NCBI GenBank assembly: GCA_963743945.1
Contig: CAVURO010000004.1
Coordinates: 1 to 64,000, forward strand
Reading direction: 5' to 3'
Length of the DNA: 64,000 nt
DNA from: JACOTK01 sp963743945
Lineage (GTDB): Bacteria; Actinomycetota; Acidimicrobiia; Acidimicrobiales; CADCSY01
Positions 33,149-42,144 of the stretch are shown here, one piece after another. How positions within the stretch are numbered: the stretch's first letter is position 1; each line of letters begins with the position of its first letter. The notes under the pieces are model-generated. The model saw only the letters and a program-made list of their open reading frames with translations. It ran no database searches and was not told where the DNA came from. Both the position numbers and the translations under genes were made by a program.

Positions 33149-34644
33149 CTCTCGGGCGTTGAGCTGTCCTTGTTCAACGCCAGACGCAGGCCACGCTGGA
33201 CAACCGAACGGGCAGTCCCCAACAGCACCGTCAGGTCGAGAAGCAACGACCAGTTCTCGACGTAGAACAGGTCGAGTCGTCGGTAGGCGTGAAACGACGG
33301 ATTGTCCCGCGCCTCCAACTGCCACAATCCCGTCACCCCGGGCTTGACCTGAAGCCGATCGAGCAATGCATCGTCGAACTGCGCCACCTCATCGGGCAGC
33401 GCCGGGCGAGGGCCCACCATGCTCATCCTGCCCTGCAGCACGTTGATCAACTGCGGCAGCTCGTCCAGGCTCGAAGCGCGCAGGAAACGCCCCACCCTGG
33501 TCACCCGGGGATCGACCCCGTCAGCCTTGAACAAGGGCCCGCTCCGTTGGTTGTGCGCCTGCAGCTCCGCGCGCTTTGCCTCGGCGTCGACGACCATCGT
33601 GCGCAACTTGAAGACCACGATCGACCTGCCGTCCTGACCGACCCGGACCTGCCGAAAGAGCACCGGCCCACGGTCGGACAGCTTGATCGCCACGGCAGCC
33701 GCCGCGAACAGCGGTGAGCTCATGATCAGAACCCCTGTCGCCGAAACAAGGTCGAGAGCCCGCTTGGCGATCTCCTGACCCCGGGTCAACGAGAACGGCT
33801 CGATGTAGAAAAGGGGTTCACGCGCAACCGGCAGGGCACGGATGCGCCGATAGTCGAAGCCGGCCAGGCCGGTGGAGAAGTGCACGTGGAGTTGGCGGAG
33901 TTGGGCAGAGCGAACGATGTCGTTGACCTCGGAGGAGTTCATCGCCGTTGCGGCCATCACGATCCCCGATGCGCCGACCCTCTCGGCCGCAAGTGTCGCG
34001 TCAACCAACTTCCCGAGGCAGGGAAGGCCCATGGTCTCCTGATCCCCCTCGTCACCCACATAGCCGACCGGGGCGTAGCCCATCTCGGGATGGACGAGGA
34101 AGAGCTGCGTCAGTCGTCGCGCCTCCTCGTCTCCCCCGACGACCACGATCGGACGCATGAAGCGGCCCTTGACCCGCGCCCCCTGCAACCAGTGACCGAA
34201 TTGGCCGCGGGCGACCAGGAGCATCCAGAGGGAGAGCCCGCTGCCCCCGGCGACGCGCATGAACGAGGTCTCGACGCCGATCCAACGATCCAGGCCATAG
34301 GCGATCAGCAACGCCACCACGCTGAGGCGAACCAGCCTGGTCACCTCGTCGGCGCGCACACTCGAGACACGGGCCAGGTAGAGCTTCTGCCAGTTCGAGA
34401 GCAGGACCGTGACGGCGGCCATCGCTGCGGCAAAGAGCCCTGCGTCCACCCAGGCGCCTTCATCGAACACCTTGATCCACACCGCTTCGACCGTCATCCA
34501 GCCGAGAAAGGCGGTCACCACGTCGATCAACACCAGACGCCGGCGGAGGTTGGCCGGCTCCTGTTCCCCTTGCAACATGGGAACAGCGTATGGGGTCGCA
34601 ACCGCCGTGCCGGCCATGGGTGAGGGCGCTTCCAGAAGCTGCAT
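33145..34644 (-). CDS. Polyprenyl-phosphate sugar phosphotransferase (WbaP/CpsE type)
   Basis: A 499-residue membrane enzyme starting exopolysaccharide or glycan chains on undecaprenyl phosphate. Four N-terminal transmembrane segments (about residues 30-150), a CoA-binding-like soluble domain (PIVVVGGDEEARRLTQLF), one further TM, then the bacterial sugar transferase core (IKLSDRGPVLFRQVRVGQDG, FKLRTMV, LRASSLDELPQLINVLQG, VGPRPALP). ATG 34644 has an AAGGGG site; longer starts do not. No other glycan genes adjoin. Confidence 0.9.
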   Translation of the reverse strand: MQLLEAPSPMAGTAVATPYAVPMLQGEQEPANLRRRLVLIDVVTAFLGWMTVEAVWIKVFDEGAWVDAGLFAAAMAAVTVLLSNWQKLYLARVSSVRADEVTRLVRLSVVALLIAYGLDRWIGVETSFMRVAGGSGLSLWMLLVARGQFGHWLQGARVKGRFMRPIVVVGGDEEARRLTQLFLVHPEMGYAPVGYVGDEGDQETMGLPCLGKLVDATLAAERVGASGIVMAATAMNSSEVNDIVRSAQLRQLHVHFSTGLAGFDYRRIRALPVAREPLFYIEPFSLTRGQEIAKRALDLVSATGVLIMSSPLFAAAAVAIKLSDRGPVLFRQVRVGQDGRSIVVFKLRTMVVDAEAKRAELQAHNQRSGPLFKADGVDPRVTRVGRFLRASSLDELPQLINVLQGRMSMVGPRPALPDEVAQFDDALLDRLQVKPGVTGLWQLEARDNPSFHAYRRLDLFYVENWSLLLDLTVLLGTARSVVQRGLRLALNKDSSTPES

Positions 34645-34807
34645 GCCTACCCCTTCATGACGCATCCTGATCACCACCACCGATCTGATGGCCGACACTC
34701 GAGGCGTACCGTCCCGTGTATGAAATGGAGAGCTGCCGACCCGCCCGTTGATACACCGTCGGACCTCGATCAACGCCGCGCACGGTCAACCACCCTTACG
34801 ACCCGCA

Positions 34808-35062
34808 TCAGGACTGATGGGGAAGCCCCATCGCCTGGCACTGGCGAGTCAGGGTCGCGATCTCCTCCTGGAAATCGCGCAGATCGATCACGCCCCCTTC
34901 GAAAGCCAGGTGCGTCTCGAGAAAGGTCAGCTCCACCAGGTCATTCACGAGCTGCTCGAAAAGGCGCTCGACCAACTCGTGGTTGTCACGCACCAGATAG
35001 ATCGTCGCCAGGAGGTCATCGATCTGCCGGTTCACCTGCGCGTGGGCCTCGGCGACACTCAT
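34808..35062 (-). CDS. Small helical protein, unknown
   Basis: An 84-residue protein, almost wholly alpha-helical by pattern (AHAQVNRQIDDLLATIYLV, LVERLFEQLVNDLVELTFLE). Acidic, no Cys, no signal. ATG 35062 chosen; TTG 35071 and GTG 35065 are alternatives. No family recognised. It stands alone between the glycan gene and a RAM-domain gene. The gap 34645-34807 shows nothing clear. Confidence 0.55.
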   Translation of the reverse strand: MSVAEAHAQVNRQIDDLLATIYLVRDNHELVERLFEQLVNDLVELTFLETHLAFEGGVIDLRDFQEEIATLTRQCQAMGLPHQS

Positions 35063-35190
35063 CACTCCCAAACCTTCGACGTCGAGAGCGCAGATCCTGC
35101 CGAGGATCAGGAAACGGCGACCTACAAGCCGACGCCGTGGCGTGGGGCCCGATACGATACGCGCACCATTTCCGTTCGAGGAGGTTCCCG

Positions 35191-35424
35191 GTGGTCAGCG
35201 CCTACATCTTGATTCAAACCGAAGTTGGCAAAGCCGCAGCCGTTGCCCGGGAGGTCGATGCCATCGATGGTGTCGTCTCCTGCGAGGACGTGACCGGACC
35301 CTACGATGTCATCGCCAAGGCGGAGGCCGGCACTCTGGACGACCTCGGCAAGATGGTGGTCAGCAAGGTGCAGCTCATCGACGGCATCACCCGGACGCTG
35401 ACCTGCACGGTCGTCAACCTCTGA
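35191..35424 (+). CDS. Stand-alone Lrp/AsnC RAM-domain protein
   Basis: A 77-residue protein equal to the ligand-binding RAM domain of Lrp/AsnC regulators without the HTH: AYILIQTEVGKAAAVAREV, CEDVTGPYDVIAKAEA, ITRTLTCTVV. GTG 35191 follows a GAGGAGG site. Orphan RAM proteins bind amino acids and may modulate full-length regulators. Confidence 0.9.
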   Translation: MVSAYILIQTEVGKAAAVAREVDAIDGVVSCEDVTGPYDVIAKAEAGTLDDLGKMVVSKVQLIDGITRTLTCTVVNL

Positions 35425-35453
35425 GAAGGTGACAGCCTGAGGTCGCTCGGGGG

Positions 35454-35831
35454 TTATGCCGAGCCCTTGAGCATTGCCCGAATGCCGAGGCCCATCAGGA
35501 AGAGGCCACCCAACCCGTACAGCAGATGGAGCCGGTGCTCGAGCTGCTGTCGATACGAATAGATGATGCCGACGGCGATGATCGCCACGAAGCCGTAGAA
35601 CATGTGGAAAGGTGCGGGCTCGATGCCCTCGCCCGCCGTCAGGGCCACGCCCATCGTGACCTGGATGAAGATCGAGAGCTCGGCCCCAAGGGTGAACCAC
35701 CACAGCGCGCGGGTGCGCAGCCCGGGCAGCCTGATCGCTGCGAGGGCCCACAGCCCGGCAAGCCCGTTGCCGATGATGACGATCCATGCCCATCCAACGT
35801 GAAGGTCGCGGAAAAGCAAGGCGAATGGCAT
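35454..35831 (-). CDS. Four-TM membrane protein, unknown
   Basis: A 125-residue integral membrane protein with about four hydrophobic segments (WAWIVIIGNGLAGLWALAA, WFTLGAELSIFIQVTMGVAL, FYGFVAIIAVGIIYSY, LYGLGGLFLMGLGI). ATG 35831 begins MPFALLFRDLHVGW; the longer frame to 35948 has no coding character. Family not identified. Confidence 0.75.
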   Translation of the reverse strand: MPFALLFRDLHVGWAWIVIIGNGLAGLWALAAIRLPGLRTRALWWFTLGAELSIFIQVTMGVALTAGEGIEPAPFHMFYGFVAIIAVGIIYSYRQQLEHRLHLLYGLGGLFLMGLGIRAMLKGSA

Positions 35832-35886
35832 GGAACGATCATGGCCGGTGTCCCGAATCGGTGCGAGTCGGCTCCGGTCGGCGCTC

Positions 35887-36915
35887 TCAGCTGAAGAACA
35901 CCTCGGCGACCTCGTGAAAGAGCTGCGGGTCAACGGTCTTGAGGCCACGAACGTCCTCGAGCGGGACCATCACCACCTTGTCACATCGGATGGCCACCAT
36001 CTGGCCGAAGGCGCCGTCGTGGACCGCGTCGATCGCCGCGATCCCAAAACGCGTCGAGAGAACCCGGTCGTAGGCCGAGGGGGTGCCCCCCCTCTGGATG
36101 TGGCCCAGGATCGTGACCCGGGTCTCAAAACCGGTCCGACTCTCGATCTCGGGGGCCAGCACATTGGCGATGCCGCCGAGGCGGATGTGGCCGAACTCGT
36201 CAACCCCGGGATCGGCGAGCTCGATGGTTCCGGGCTTGGGCAAGGCCCCCTCTGCCACCACGACGATGGAGGCGAATCGGCCCTTCTGATGACGCCGGGT
36301 CAGTGCGGCGCACACCGCGTCGACGTCGAAGGGTTCCTCGGGGATGAGAATCTGCGCCGCTCCCCCTGCAATGCCTGCGTACAGGGCGATATGGCCTGCA
36401 TGTCTGCCCATCACCTCAACCACCATCACCCGGTCGTGGGACTCCGCGGTGGTGTGCAGACGGTCGATGGCCTCGGTCGCGATCTGCACGGCGGTGTGAA
36501 AGCCGAACGTCACCTCCGTGGCGGGAATGTCGTTGTCGATGGTCTTCGGCACCCCGACAACAGGGATCCCCGCTGCCGCCATCTCCCGGGTGATCCCCAT
36601 CGTGCCCTCACCCCCGATGGAGACGACCGCGTCGATGCTCAACTCCTCGAGGGTCGTCTGGCATCTCTCGAAACCGCCATCTAGGTTGAAGGGATTGGCC
36701 CGTGAGGTGCCGATGATCGTGCCCCCCCTCGGGAGGGTGCCCCGAAGCCGTTCGATGTTAAGAGGCACATGTCGTTGTTCGATCACACCCTGCCACCCGT
36801 CGAGAAAGCCGACGAAGCGATCCCCGTGGACCCTCTCCCCTTTGCGAACCACGGCGCGAATCACCGCATTCAGGCCCGGGCAGTCACCACCTCCGGTGAG
36901 GATTCCAACTTTCAT
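35887..36915 (-). CDS. pfkA: 6-phosphofructokinase (ATP type, G104/K124)
   Basis: A 342-residue PfkA. LTGGGDCPGLNAVIR binds nucleotide; SIGGEGTMG puts Gly at position 104 and VPKTIDNDI Lys at 124, with catalytic D127. G104 points to ATP as donor; K124 is the PPi-type residue. This mix is known from actinobacterial ATP-PFKs such as those of Streptomyces. Commits fructose-6-phosphate to glycolysis. Confidence 0.95.
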   Translation of the reverse strand: MKVGILTGGGDCPGLNAVIRAVVRKGERVHGDRFVGFLDGWQGVIEQRHVPLNIERLRGTLPRGGTIIGTSRANPFNLDGGFERCQTTLEELSIDAVVSIGGEGTMGITREMAAAGIPVVGVPKTIDNDIPATEVTFGFHTAVQIATEAIDRLHTTAESHDRVMVVEVMGRHAGHIALYAGIAGGAAQILIPEEPFDVDAVCAALTRRHQKGRFASIVVVAEGALPKPGTIELADPGVDEFGHIRLGGIANVLAPEIESRTGFETRVTILGHIQRGGTPSAYDRVLSTRFGIAAIDAVHDGAFGQMVAIRCDKVVMVPLEDVRGLKTVDPQLFHEVAEVFFS

Positions 36916-36951
36916 CGGGGGCAGGCACCTCCATGGTTCGGGCAGTTCCGA

Positions 36952-37962
36952 ATGAGCCTAGTGACCAGACGCGCTCTCGGGATCGTGATTTGTCTCACAA
37001 CCGCTGCGTTTGCCCTCTCGGTTCCCGCTCATGCCCAGTTGGCGCCCACCACGACCGGGGAGTTGCAGACGCAGCGCAACCAATTGCTTCGGCGCATCGC
37101 CGTGCTCACCGATGGCGCCGAGGCATCCCAGGCCCGCTTCGTGGCCGCGCAGCTTCGCCTCGCCGAGGCCAACAGCCAGGTCCGATGGGCCAAGGAGATC
37201 TTGACCGATCACGCCGTCGCCTCCTACATCCGGATGGTCAACGGCGTGGACGCCGAGGAGCTTCCCCGAGAACGCATGTGGAACCAGATCGTCGGCAACA
37301 TCGATGACTCGGTTCTCGACCGGCTGTCCGAGGCCCAGAGCGAAGCGGAGGACGAGAAGCGAAAGGCCGAGGCCGAGGCCGGAGCCTCGCTGCGGGCAAC
37401 CGAGGAGCTCAACGCGATGCGCAATGAGCTCGAGAACACCATCGCACGCCAGCAGAACGAGGAGCTCGCCGAGGAGGCGAAACGGAACGCCCAGGCACGC
37501 CAGGCCGCTCGGGAGGCGGCCCGCAATCAGAGCGAAGTGGGCCCACCGCCGGGACCGAGAGGCGGCGAACGCCATCGCATGGCCACCGAACAGCAGGCGG
37601 CTCTGCTTGCAGCCCACCCCTTCGGCGTTGTCGAGGGTCTACCCCCGGGTTTCACCCCGACCGGCCAGTCCTTTGCAGGTCCCGCCTCGTGGTATGGACC
37701 GGGCTTCGACGGCGCGACGACCGCGAGCGGAGCGATCTTCGATCAGGAGGGCTGGACGGTGGCCCACCGCAACCTCCCCTTCGGAACCATCCTTCTGATC
37801 ACCCACGGCCCGACGACCGTCATGGCGCTGGTCAACGACCGTGGGCCCTACGTCGCGGGACGCGTGCTCGATCTGAGTCACGGTGTCGCCAGTGCCCTCG
37901 GAACCGTCTCGGCCGGGGTCGCCGACGTTCAGGTCGAGGTCGTTCAACCACCCGCCGACTGA
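36952..37962 (+). CDS. Secreted coiled-coil protein with RlpA-like DPBB domain
   Basis: A 336-residue exported protein. Signal peptide LGIVICLTTAAFALSVPAHA, then a long coiled coil (about residues 35-205, LQTQRNQLLRRIAVL...RLSEAQSEAEDEKRKAEAEA), then a double-psi beta barrel of the RlpA type (PASWYGPGFDGATTASG, VAHRNLPFGTILLI, VNDRGPYVAGRVLDLSHGVA). Such proteins act on or bind denuded peptidoglycan at division sites. Overlaps the convergent ACT gene by 19 nt. Confidence 0.88.
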   Translation: MSLVTRRALGIVICLTTAAFALSVPAHAQLAPTTTGELQTQRNQLLRRIAVLTDGAEASQARFVAAQLRLAEANSQVRWAKEILTDHAVASYIRMVNGVDAEELPRERMWNQIVGNIDDSVLDRLSEAQSEAEDEKRKAEAEAGASLRATEELNAMRNELENTIARQQNEELAEEAKRNAQARQAAREAARNQSEVGPPPGPRGGERHRMATEQQAALLAAHPFGVVEGLPPGFTPTGQSFAGPASWYGPGFDGATTASGAIFDQEGWTVAHRNLPFGTILLITHGPTTVMALVNDRGPYVAGRVLDLSHGVASALGTVSAGVADVQVEVVQPPAD

Positions 37963-38624
37963 TCCGCAACCTCGACGGCAACCTCGGGCCAGCGGGCATC
38001 GGCGATGCGGGCAAGGACAGCGATCTGGCGACGCTCGCGGGCACGAAACGGAGGGCCCTGACGACCGAGGATCAAACTCAGGCCGGCGTGTGGCAGGGCC
38101 GCCCAGGCAACATCGTCCGGACCCGTGTGGATCATCTCCGGGTTGTTCGACATCCGACTTCCCTCGGTGAAGGCCGCCAACCAACGCGCCGTCGGGTGTT
38201 CGCCGACGCTCACTCGAATCTCTGCGGTGTCGAGCGTCGCGTGCGTCAACACGACAACCCAGGCAGCGGTGAAGTCGGTCTGCGTGTGCTGCACCAAGGA
38301 CTGGGTCAACTCGTCCACCGATTTCGCGCCAACCAGGAGAGCCGCGGCCTCCAGGGCGTCGAGACGCGGATCATGGGGGCCCCTCGGGGCAGGGCGAATG
38401 TCCTCGACCGCGACCCCGTCGACGGCGGTGATCTCGGCCACCAGCAGGTCGATCAGCGTGTCGTCGGGCAACTCGACGATCAACTCGTCGATCGCCTGAC
38501 CGCCGTCGCGCTCGAGGATGTCGATGCCGACAACGTCGCCCCGAACTGCTCCGATGCGGCTCGCCACCTGGCCCAACGCACCGGGCCGATCGGGCAGCCA
38601 GACTCGGACCACATAGGTTTCCAT
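37944..38624 (-). CDS. ACT-domain protein
   Basis: A 226-residue protein. Residues 1-75 are an ACT domain (YVVRVWLPDRPGALGQVASRIGAV, GGQAIDELIVELP); the C-terminal part (about 90-215) resembles a GAF-like sensor (VDELTQSLVQHTQTDFTAAWVV). It is probably a small-molecule sensor. Divergent from a TetR gene 121 nt away, whose operator lies between. Confidence 0.75.
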   Translation of the reverse strand: METYVVRVWLPDRPGALGQVASRIGAVRGDVVGIDILERDGGQAIDELIVELPDDTLIDLLVAEITAVDGVAVEDIRPAPRGPHDPRLDALEAAALLVGAKSVDELTQSLVQHTQTDFTAAWVVVLTHATLDTAEIRVSVGEHPTARWLAAFTEGSRMSNNPEMIHTGPDDVAWAALPHAGLSLILGRQGPPFRARERRQIAVLARIADARWPEVAVEVADQSAGG

Positions 38625-38704
38625 CGTTTCAGGCTAAGGCGCCAAGATGAACGCACCATTACCGATTCACGAATGCACCGTTTGAACGCCGACGAATGGA
38701 TCGC

Positions 38705-38730
38705 TGTTCTTGACCGTTCGGTCAAGAACA
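38705..38730. promoter_or_regulatory. TetR operator palindrome
   Basis: TGTTCTTGACCG-TT-CGGTCAAGAACA is a perfect 12-bp inverted repeat with a 2-bp spacer, 14 nt upstream of the TetR start. Position and form fit autorepression; it could also govern the divergent ACT gene. Confidence 0.75.
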
Positions 38731-38744
38731 CCTAGGTTCCCGGC

Positions 38745-39374
38745 ATGGAACGCCGACTCACTGCCCGTGGTCGCGAGCGTCGCCGCCAGCTTCTGGACTT
38801 TGCCGCAGAGCGATTTGCCACACGTGGGTACCATTCGACGTCGGTCACCGACATCATCGAAGGAGTCGGCGTCGGAAAGGGCGTCTTCTACTGGTACTTC
38901 TCGTCCAAGGAAGAGCTCTTCCTCGAGATCCTGCGTGAGGCCATGGTCGAGCTGCGAAAGGCCCAACAGGAGGCAATCGCCGACGAACCCGACCCGGTCC
39001 ACCGAATCGAGGTCGGGATCCGTTCGTCCCTCGTCTGGCTCGATGCCCATCGCAACCTGTTCGCGCTCCTCGAATTCGCCGTGGGCGAGGAACGGTTCGG
39101 TCCGGCTCTGCGCCACGGTCAGGAGATCGCCGTTGCCGATGTGGCTCGCCAGGTTGAGATGGGGATGGAACAAGGTCGGATTCGCCACGGCGACCCCGAG
39201 CTGTTGACCCACGCCATCCTCGGCGTCACGAATCAGCTCACCAGGGTCTTCATCCACGAACGAGGCGGCAGGGGAAGCGACATCGCCGACGATGCAGTGG
39301 CATTCTGCCTCGGGGGACTCCTCGGTCAGGACAAGATCCTGTCCTCGGCTCTACCCCACACCACGGTTCGCTGA
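38745..39374 (+). CDS. TetR-family regulator
   Basis: A 209-residue TetR. HTH at residues about 10-55 (RRRQLLDFAAERFATRGYHSTSVTDIIEGVGVGKGVFYWYFSSKEELF). The C-terminal ligand domain (AHRNLFALLEFAVGEERFGPAL) is of the fatty-acid/drug-sensing kind, ligand unknown. A perfect operator palindrome sits just upstream. Confidence 0.93.
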   Translation: MERRLTARGRERRRQLLDFAAERFATRGYHSTSVTDIIEGVGVGKGVFYWYFSSKEELFLEILREAMVELRKAQQEAIADEPDPVHRIEVGIRSSLVWLDAHRNLFALLEFAVGEERFGPALRHGQEIAVADVARQVEMGMEQGRIRHGDPELLTHAILGVTNQLTRVFIHERGGRGSDIADDAVAFCLGGLLGQDKILSSALPHTTVR

Positions 39375-39389
39375 ATCCCCACCAGCCCG

Positions 39390-39845
39390 TCACCCCACCT
39401 GGGTGGCGATCCCGATCCCTTCGATCTCGCCCGGCGGTTGCCCGGGATCGAAGACGACCAACCGTTCCATCACCTGCGCGAGCTCCCGGGGATCGAGATC
39501 GGTGTCGGCCTGGATCACCGTTCCATCGACCACGAACTGGGCGAGCCAGCCATCTTCGGGACTCCCCACGACGTAGCCCTCGTCTGCCCTGCCGGGTCGG
39601 AAGTCCTCGGCGCCCGGCGGTGGCACCAGATCGAGGCCCTCGCAATCGGTGTCGAACACGAAGAGGTAGAGGTACCCGCCCTCGGAGTCCCCGGAGCTCT
39701 CGTAGTCGATGGTCACCTCCTCACACCCCTCTGCGGTCTCGTCGGCCGGCGCCACATCCGCCAGCGTCAGGAGCCAGCCGGAAGGGATGGCCGCAGGCAC
39801 GAGCACCGGTGAGGCGTCGAACGCATCAATTGCCTCCTCGTTCAC
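39390..39845 (-). CDS. Acidic protein of unknown function
   Basis: A 151-residue acidic protein with beta-rich pattern (GYLYLFVFDTDCEGLDLV, WLAQFVVDGTVIQADTDLD) and two Cys (GCEEV, DCEGL) that could pair. It follows the anchored protein gene after 20 nt and starts at GTG 39845, without its own signal peptide. The frame continues open a little upstream (DELDATPQ), so a lost link to a membrane anchor is possible. Confidence 0.6.
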   Translation of the reverse strand: MNEEAIDAFDASPVLVPAAIPSGWLLTLADVAPADETAEGCEEVTIDYESSGDSEGGYLYLFVFDTDCEGLDLVPPPGAEDFRPGRADEGYVVGSPEDGWLAQFVVDGTVIQADTDLDPRELAQVMERLVVFDPGQPPGEIEGIGIATQVG

Positions 39846-39864
39846 CTGTGGCGTGGCGTCGAGC

Positions 39865-40908
39865 TCATCCGACGCCGGGGGCCTCGATGGAGACCTTCAC
39901 TCCCCACACGAAGTTGACGGTGATGTCGGAATGCACCGAATCACCCCGTTGGACCAGGGTGTAGCCGAGGATCGTTCCGTCCCTCTCGGTTCGCAGGGAA
40001 AGGGTCATCCGGTCGAACGCCACCCCCGTTTGCTCCGGGTCGGGCAACACGTCCTTCGGGTCGAGGTCGAGCGCCAACACGTAGGCGGAGCCGTCTCGGG
40101 TGACGGTCTTCGGCGCCTTGGCCACCGCCAGGAGCTCAGCGAGAGCCAAGGGCCCTCCGCTGCTCGGGTCATTCGGGTCGAGGATGGGACCCCCGTGGTC
40201 GGGATTCACCACACCTGGAGGAAGCTCATGCTTCGCCCACAACACGTCGTCCAGACCCGCTGCCTTTTCTGCCTGCCGCGAGTAGACATCACCGGCGACC
40301 ACCAGTGCCTCGGTGACTCCGCCGGAACCAAGGTCCAGACGCATCAGCGAACGATCGGGCCACGCCACCTGTCCCTTGAGCTTCAGACGCTGAACGACGG
40401 AGGTGCCCGATTCGCCTGCCTTGTCGCCCCCGCCCGGGGCCTGACCCAGATCACCGGTCTCAACGGTGCCTGAGCCGCTGACCGTGGCGGTCCTGGCCTG
40501 GGCGACAAACTTCTTCGACGCTGCAAAGAGCTCGGCGGCGCTCGGCTCGTCGTCCCCACCGAGGACCAGAGCCGCAGCCACCCCTCCTCCGATCACCACG
40601 ATCAGAGCCACTACGATAAGGAGGACCTTGCCACCCCTGCCCTTTCCACTGCCGACCGTAGGGGCGGGCGGGTCGCCGCCGGCCGAGGGCGTCGTCGACC
40701 ACCCTGTGGGAACCGCCCCCGGCGCTCCGGGCACATCGGACGCGGGTGGCCCCGGCTGCGCTCCCGGCTCGGCTCCCGGTGCTCCGGGCACATCGGACGC
40801 GGCTGGCCCCGGCTCGGCTCCCGGTGCGGACGAAGGGTTCGCCCACGGCGAAGGAACCTCCCCCTCACCTGTTGGCTGTTGGTCCATTCCCCCGCTGACA
40901 TCGCTCAT
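39865..40908 (-). CDS. Membrane-anchored protein with Pro-rich tail and LppX/LolA-like domain
   Basis: A 347-residue type II membrane protein. Residues 1-90 are Pro/Gly/Ala-rich with a repeated PGAEPGPAASDVPGAPG unit. The TM is at about 95-117 (VLLIVVALIVVIGGGVAAALVL). The outer part (FVAQARTATVSGSG, VVQRLKLKGQVAWPDRSLMRLD, FDRMTLSLRTERDGTILGYTL) looks like the LppX/LprG-type lipid-binding fold, here TM-anchored rather than lipidated. Inference from pattern, not a sure match. Confidence 0.65.
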   Translation of the reverse strand: MSDVSGGMDQQPTGEGEVPSPWANPSSAPGAEPGPAASDVPGAPGAEPGAQPGPPASDVPGAPGAVPTGWSTTPSAGGDPPAPTVGSGKGRGGKVLLIVVALIVVIGGGVAAALVLGGDDEPSAAELFAASKKFVAQARTATVSGSGTVETGDLGQAPGGGDKAGESGTSVVQRLKLKGQVAWPDRSLMRLDLGSGGVTEALVVAGDVYSRQAEKAAGLDDVLWAKHELPPGVVNPDHGGPILDPNDPSSGGPLALAELLAVAKAPKTVTRDGSAYVLALDLDPKDVLPDPEQTGVAFDRMTLSLRTERDGTILGYTLVQRGDSVHSDITVNFVWGVKVSIEAPGVG

Positions 40909-40959
40909 GGACGAGATGGTACCGAGGCGGCCAATCCGCTGCGTGGACCCTCGATGCGA

Positions 40960-42135
40960 TCAGAGCTTGGTGAGGACCCGTCGCAGGTTGCGGACCGCCT
41001 GGGTGGTGCGCTGCTCGTTCTCGATGAGGGCGAAACGAACGAAGCCCTCGCCGCCTGGGCCGAAACCCACGCCCGGGGAGGTGGCAACGTGCGCCTGGGT
41101 GACGAGGTGTGACGCGAACTCCACCGAGCCCATCTCCTCATAGGCGCTCGGGATCGGTGCCCAGAGGAACATGGTTCCCTTGGGGGGCGCGACATCCCAG
41201 CCGATCCGGGCGAGGCCCTCGCACAACACGTCACGGCGGCGCTGGTAGATGGCACAAACCTCATCGGGATACTCCGGAGCCTCGTTCATGGTGACCGTCG
41301 CGGCGATCTGAATGGGCTGGAACGTGCCGTAGTCGAGATAGCTCTTCAACTTGGCGAGGGCGGCGATCACCTCGGGGTTGCCCGCCATGAAGGCCATGCG
41401 CCAACCCGCCATCGAGAAGGACTTCGTCATGGAGTACAACTCAACGGCAACGTCCTTCGCTCCCTCGGCCTGCAGGATCGAAGGAGGCCGCCAGCCGTCG
41501 AAGCCGACATCGGCGTAGGCGAAGTCGTGCACCACGATGGTCTCGCGCTCGCGGGCGAAATCGACCACACGTTGCATGAATGCCAGGTCGACGCAGGTGG
41601 TGGTGGGGTTGTGCGGAAACGACAGCACGATCACCCGCGGCTTCGGCCAGGAGTACTCGTAACGTTCCACGAGGGCATCGAAAAAGTCCTCACCGGTCGT
41701 ACCGAGGGGGATCTCGCGAACCTCGGCGCCCGCAAAGAGCGGCCCGTAGATGTGGATCGGATACGAAGGTGAGGGCACCAGCGCTGCGTCACCGGGCTGG
41801 AGCAGCACCCACATGAGATGACTGAACCCCTCCTTGGCGCCAATGGTGCTGATGACCTCGGTCTCGGGATCGAGGAGAACCCCGAACTTGCGCTCGTAGA
41901 GTGCCGCGAAGGCCTCCCGGAGCCTGGGGATGCCCCGGCTGGCGGAGTAGCGATGATTGCGGGCGTTGTGAGCGGCCTCTGCCAGCTTCTCGACGGCGAT
42001 GGCAGGCGAGGGGATGTCGGGGTTGCCGAACCCGAGATCGATGACGTCCTCGCCCGCTCGGCGTGCCTCTTTCTTCAGTCCATCGATGATCGTGAACACA
42101 TACGGAGGCAGCGAGCCGATGCGACGAAATTCCAT
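40960..42135 (-). CDS. PLP aminotransferase (AlaC/AlaA-like)
   Basis: A 391-residue fold-type I aminotransferase. LGFGNPDIPSP, SPSYPIHIYGP, SFPHNPTTTCVD and VVHDFAYADVGFDG (D204) bind PLP; K238 in SMTKSFSMAGWR forms the Schiff base. Closest to the AlaC/AlaA glutamate-pyruvate type. 391 residues is normal. Confidence 0.9.
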   Translation of the reverse strand: MEFRRIGSLPPYVFTIIDGLKKEARRAGEDVIDLGFGNPDIPSPAIAVEKLAEAAHNARNHRYSASRGIPRLREAFAALYERKFGVLLDPETEVISTIGAKEGFSHLMWVLLQPGDAALVPSPSYPIHIYGPLFAGAEVREIPLGTTGEDFFDALVERYEYSWPKPRVIVLSFPHNPTTTCVDLAFMQRVVDFARERETIVVHDFAYADVGFDGWRPPSILQAEGAKDVAVELYSMTKSFSMAGWRMAFMAGNPEVIAALAKLKSYLDYGTFQPIQIAATVTMNEAPEYPDEVCAIYQRRRDVLCEGLARIGWDVAPPKGTMFLWAPIPSAYEEMGSVEFASHLVTQAHVATSPGVGFGPGGEGFVRFALIENEQRTTQAVRNLRRVLTKL

Positions 42136-42144
42136 CGGCCGATG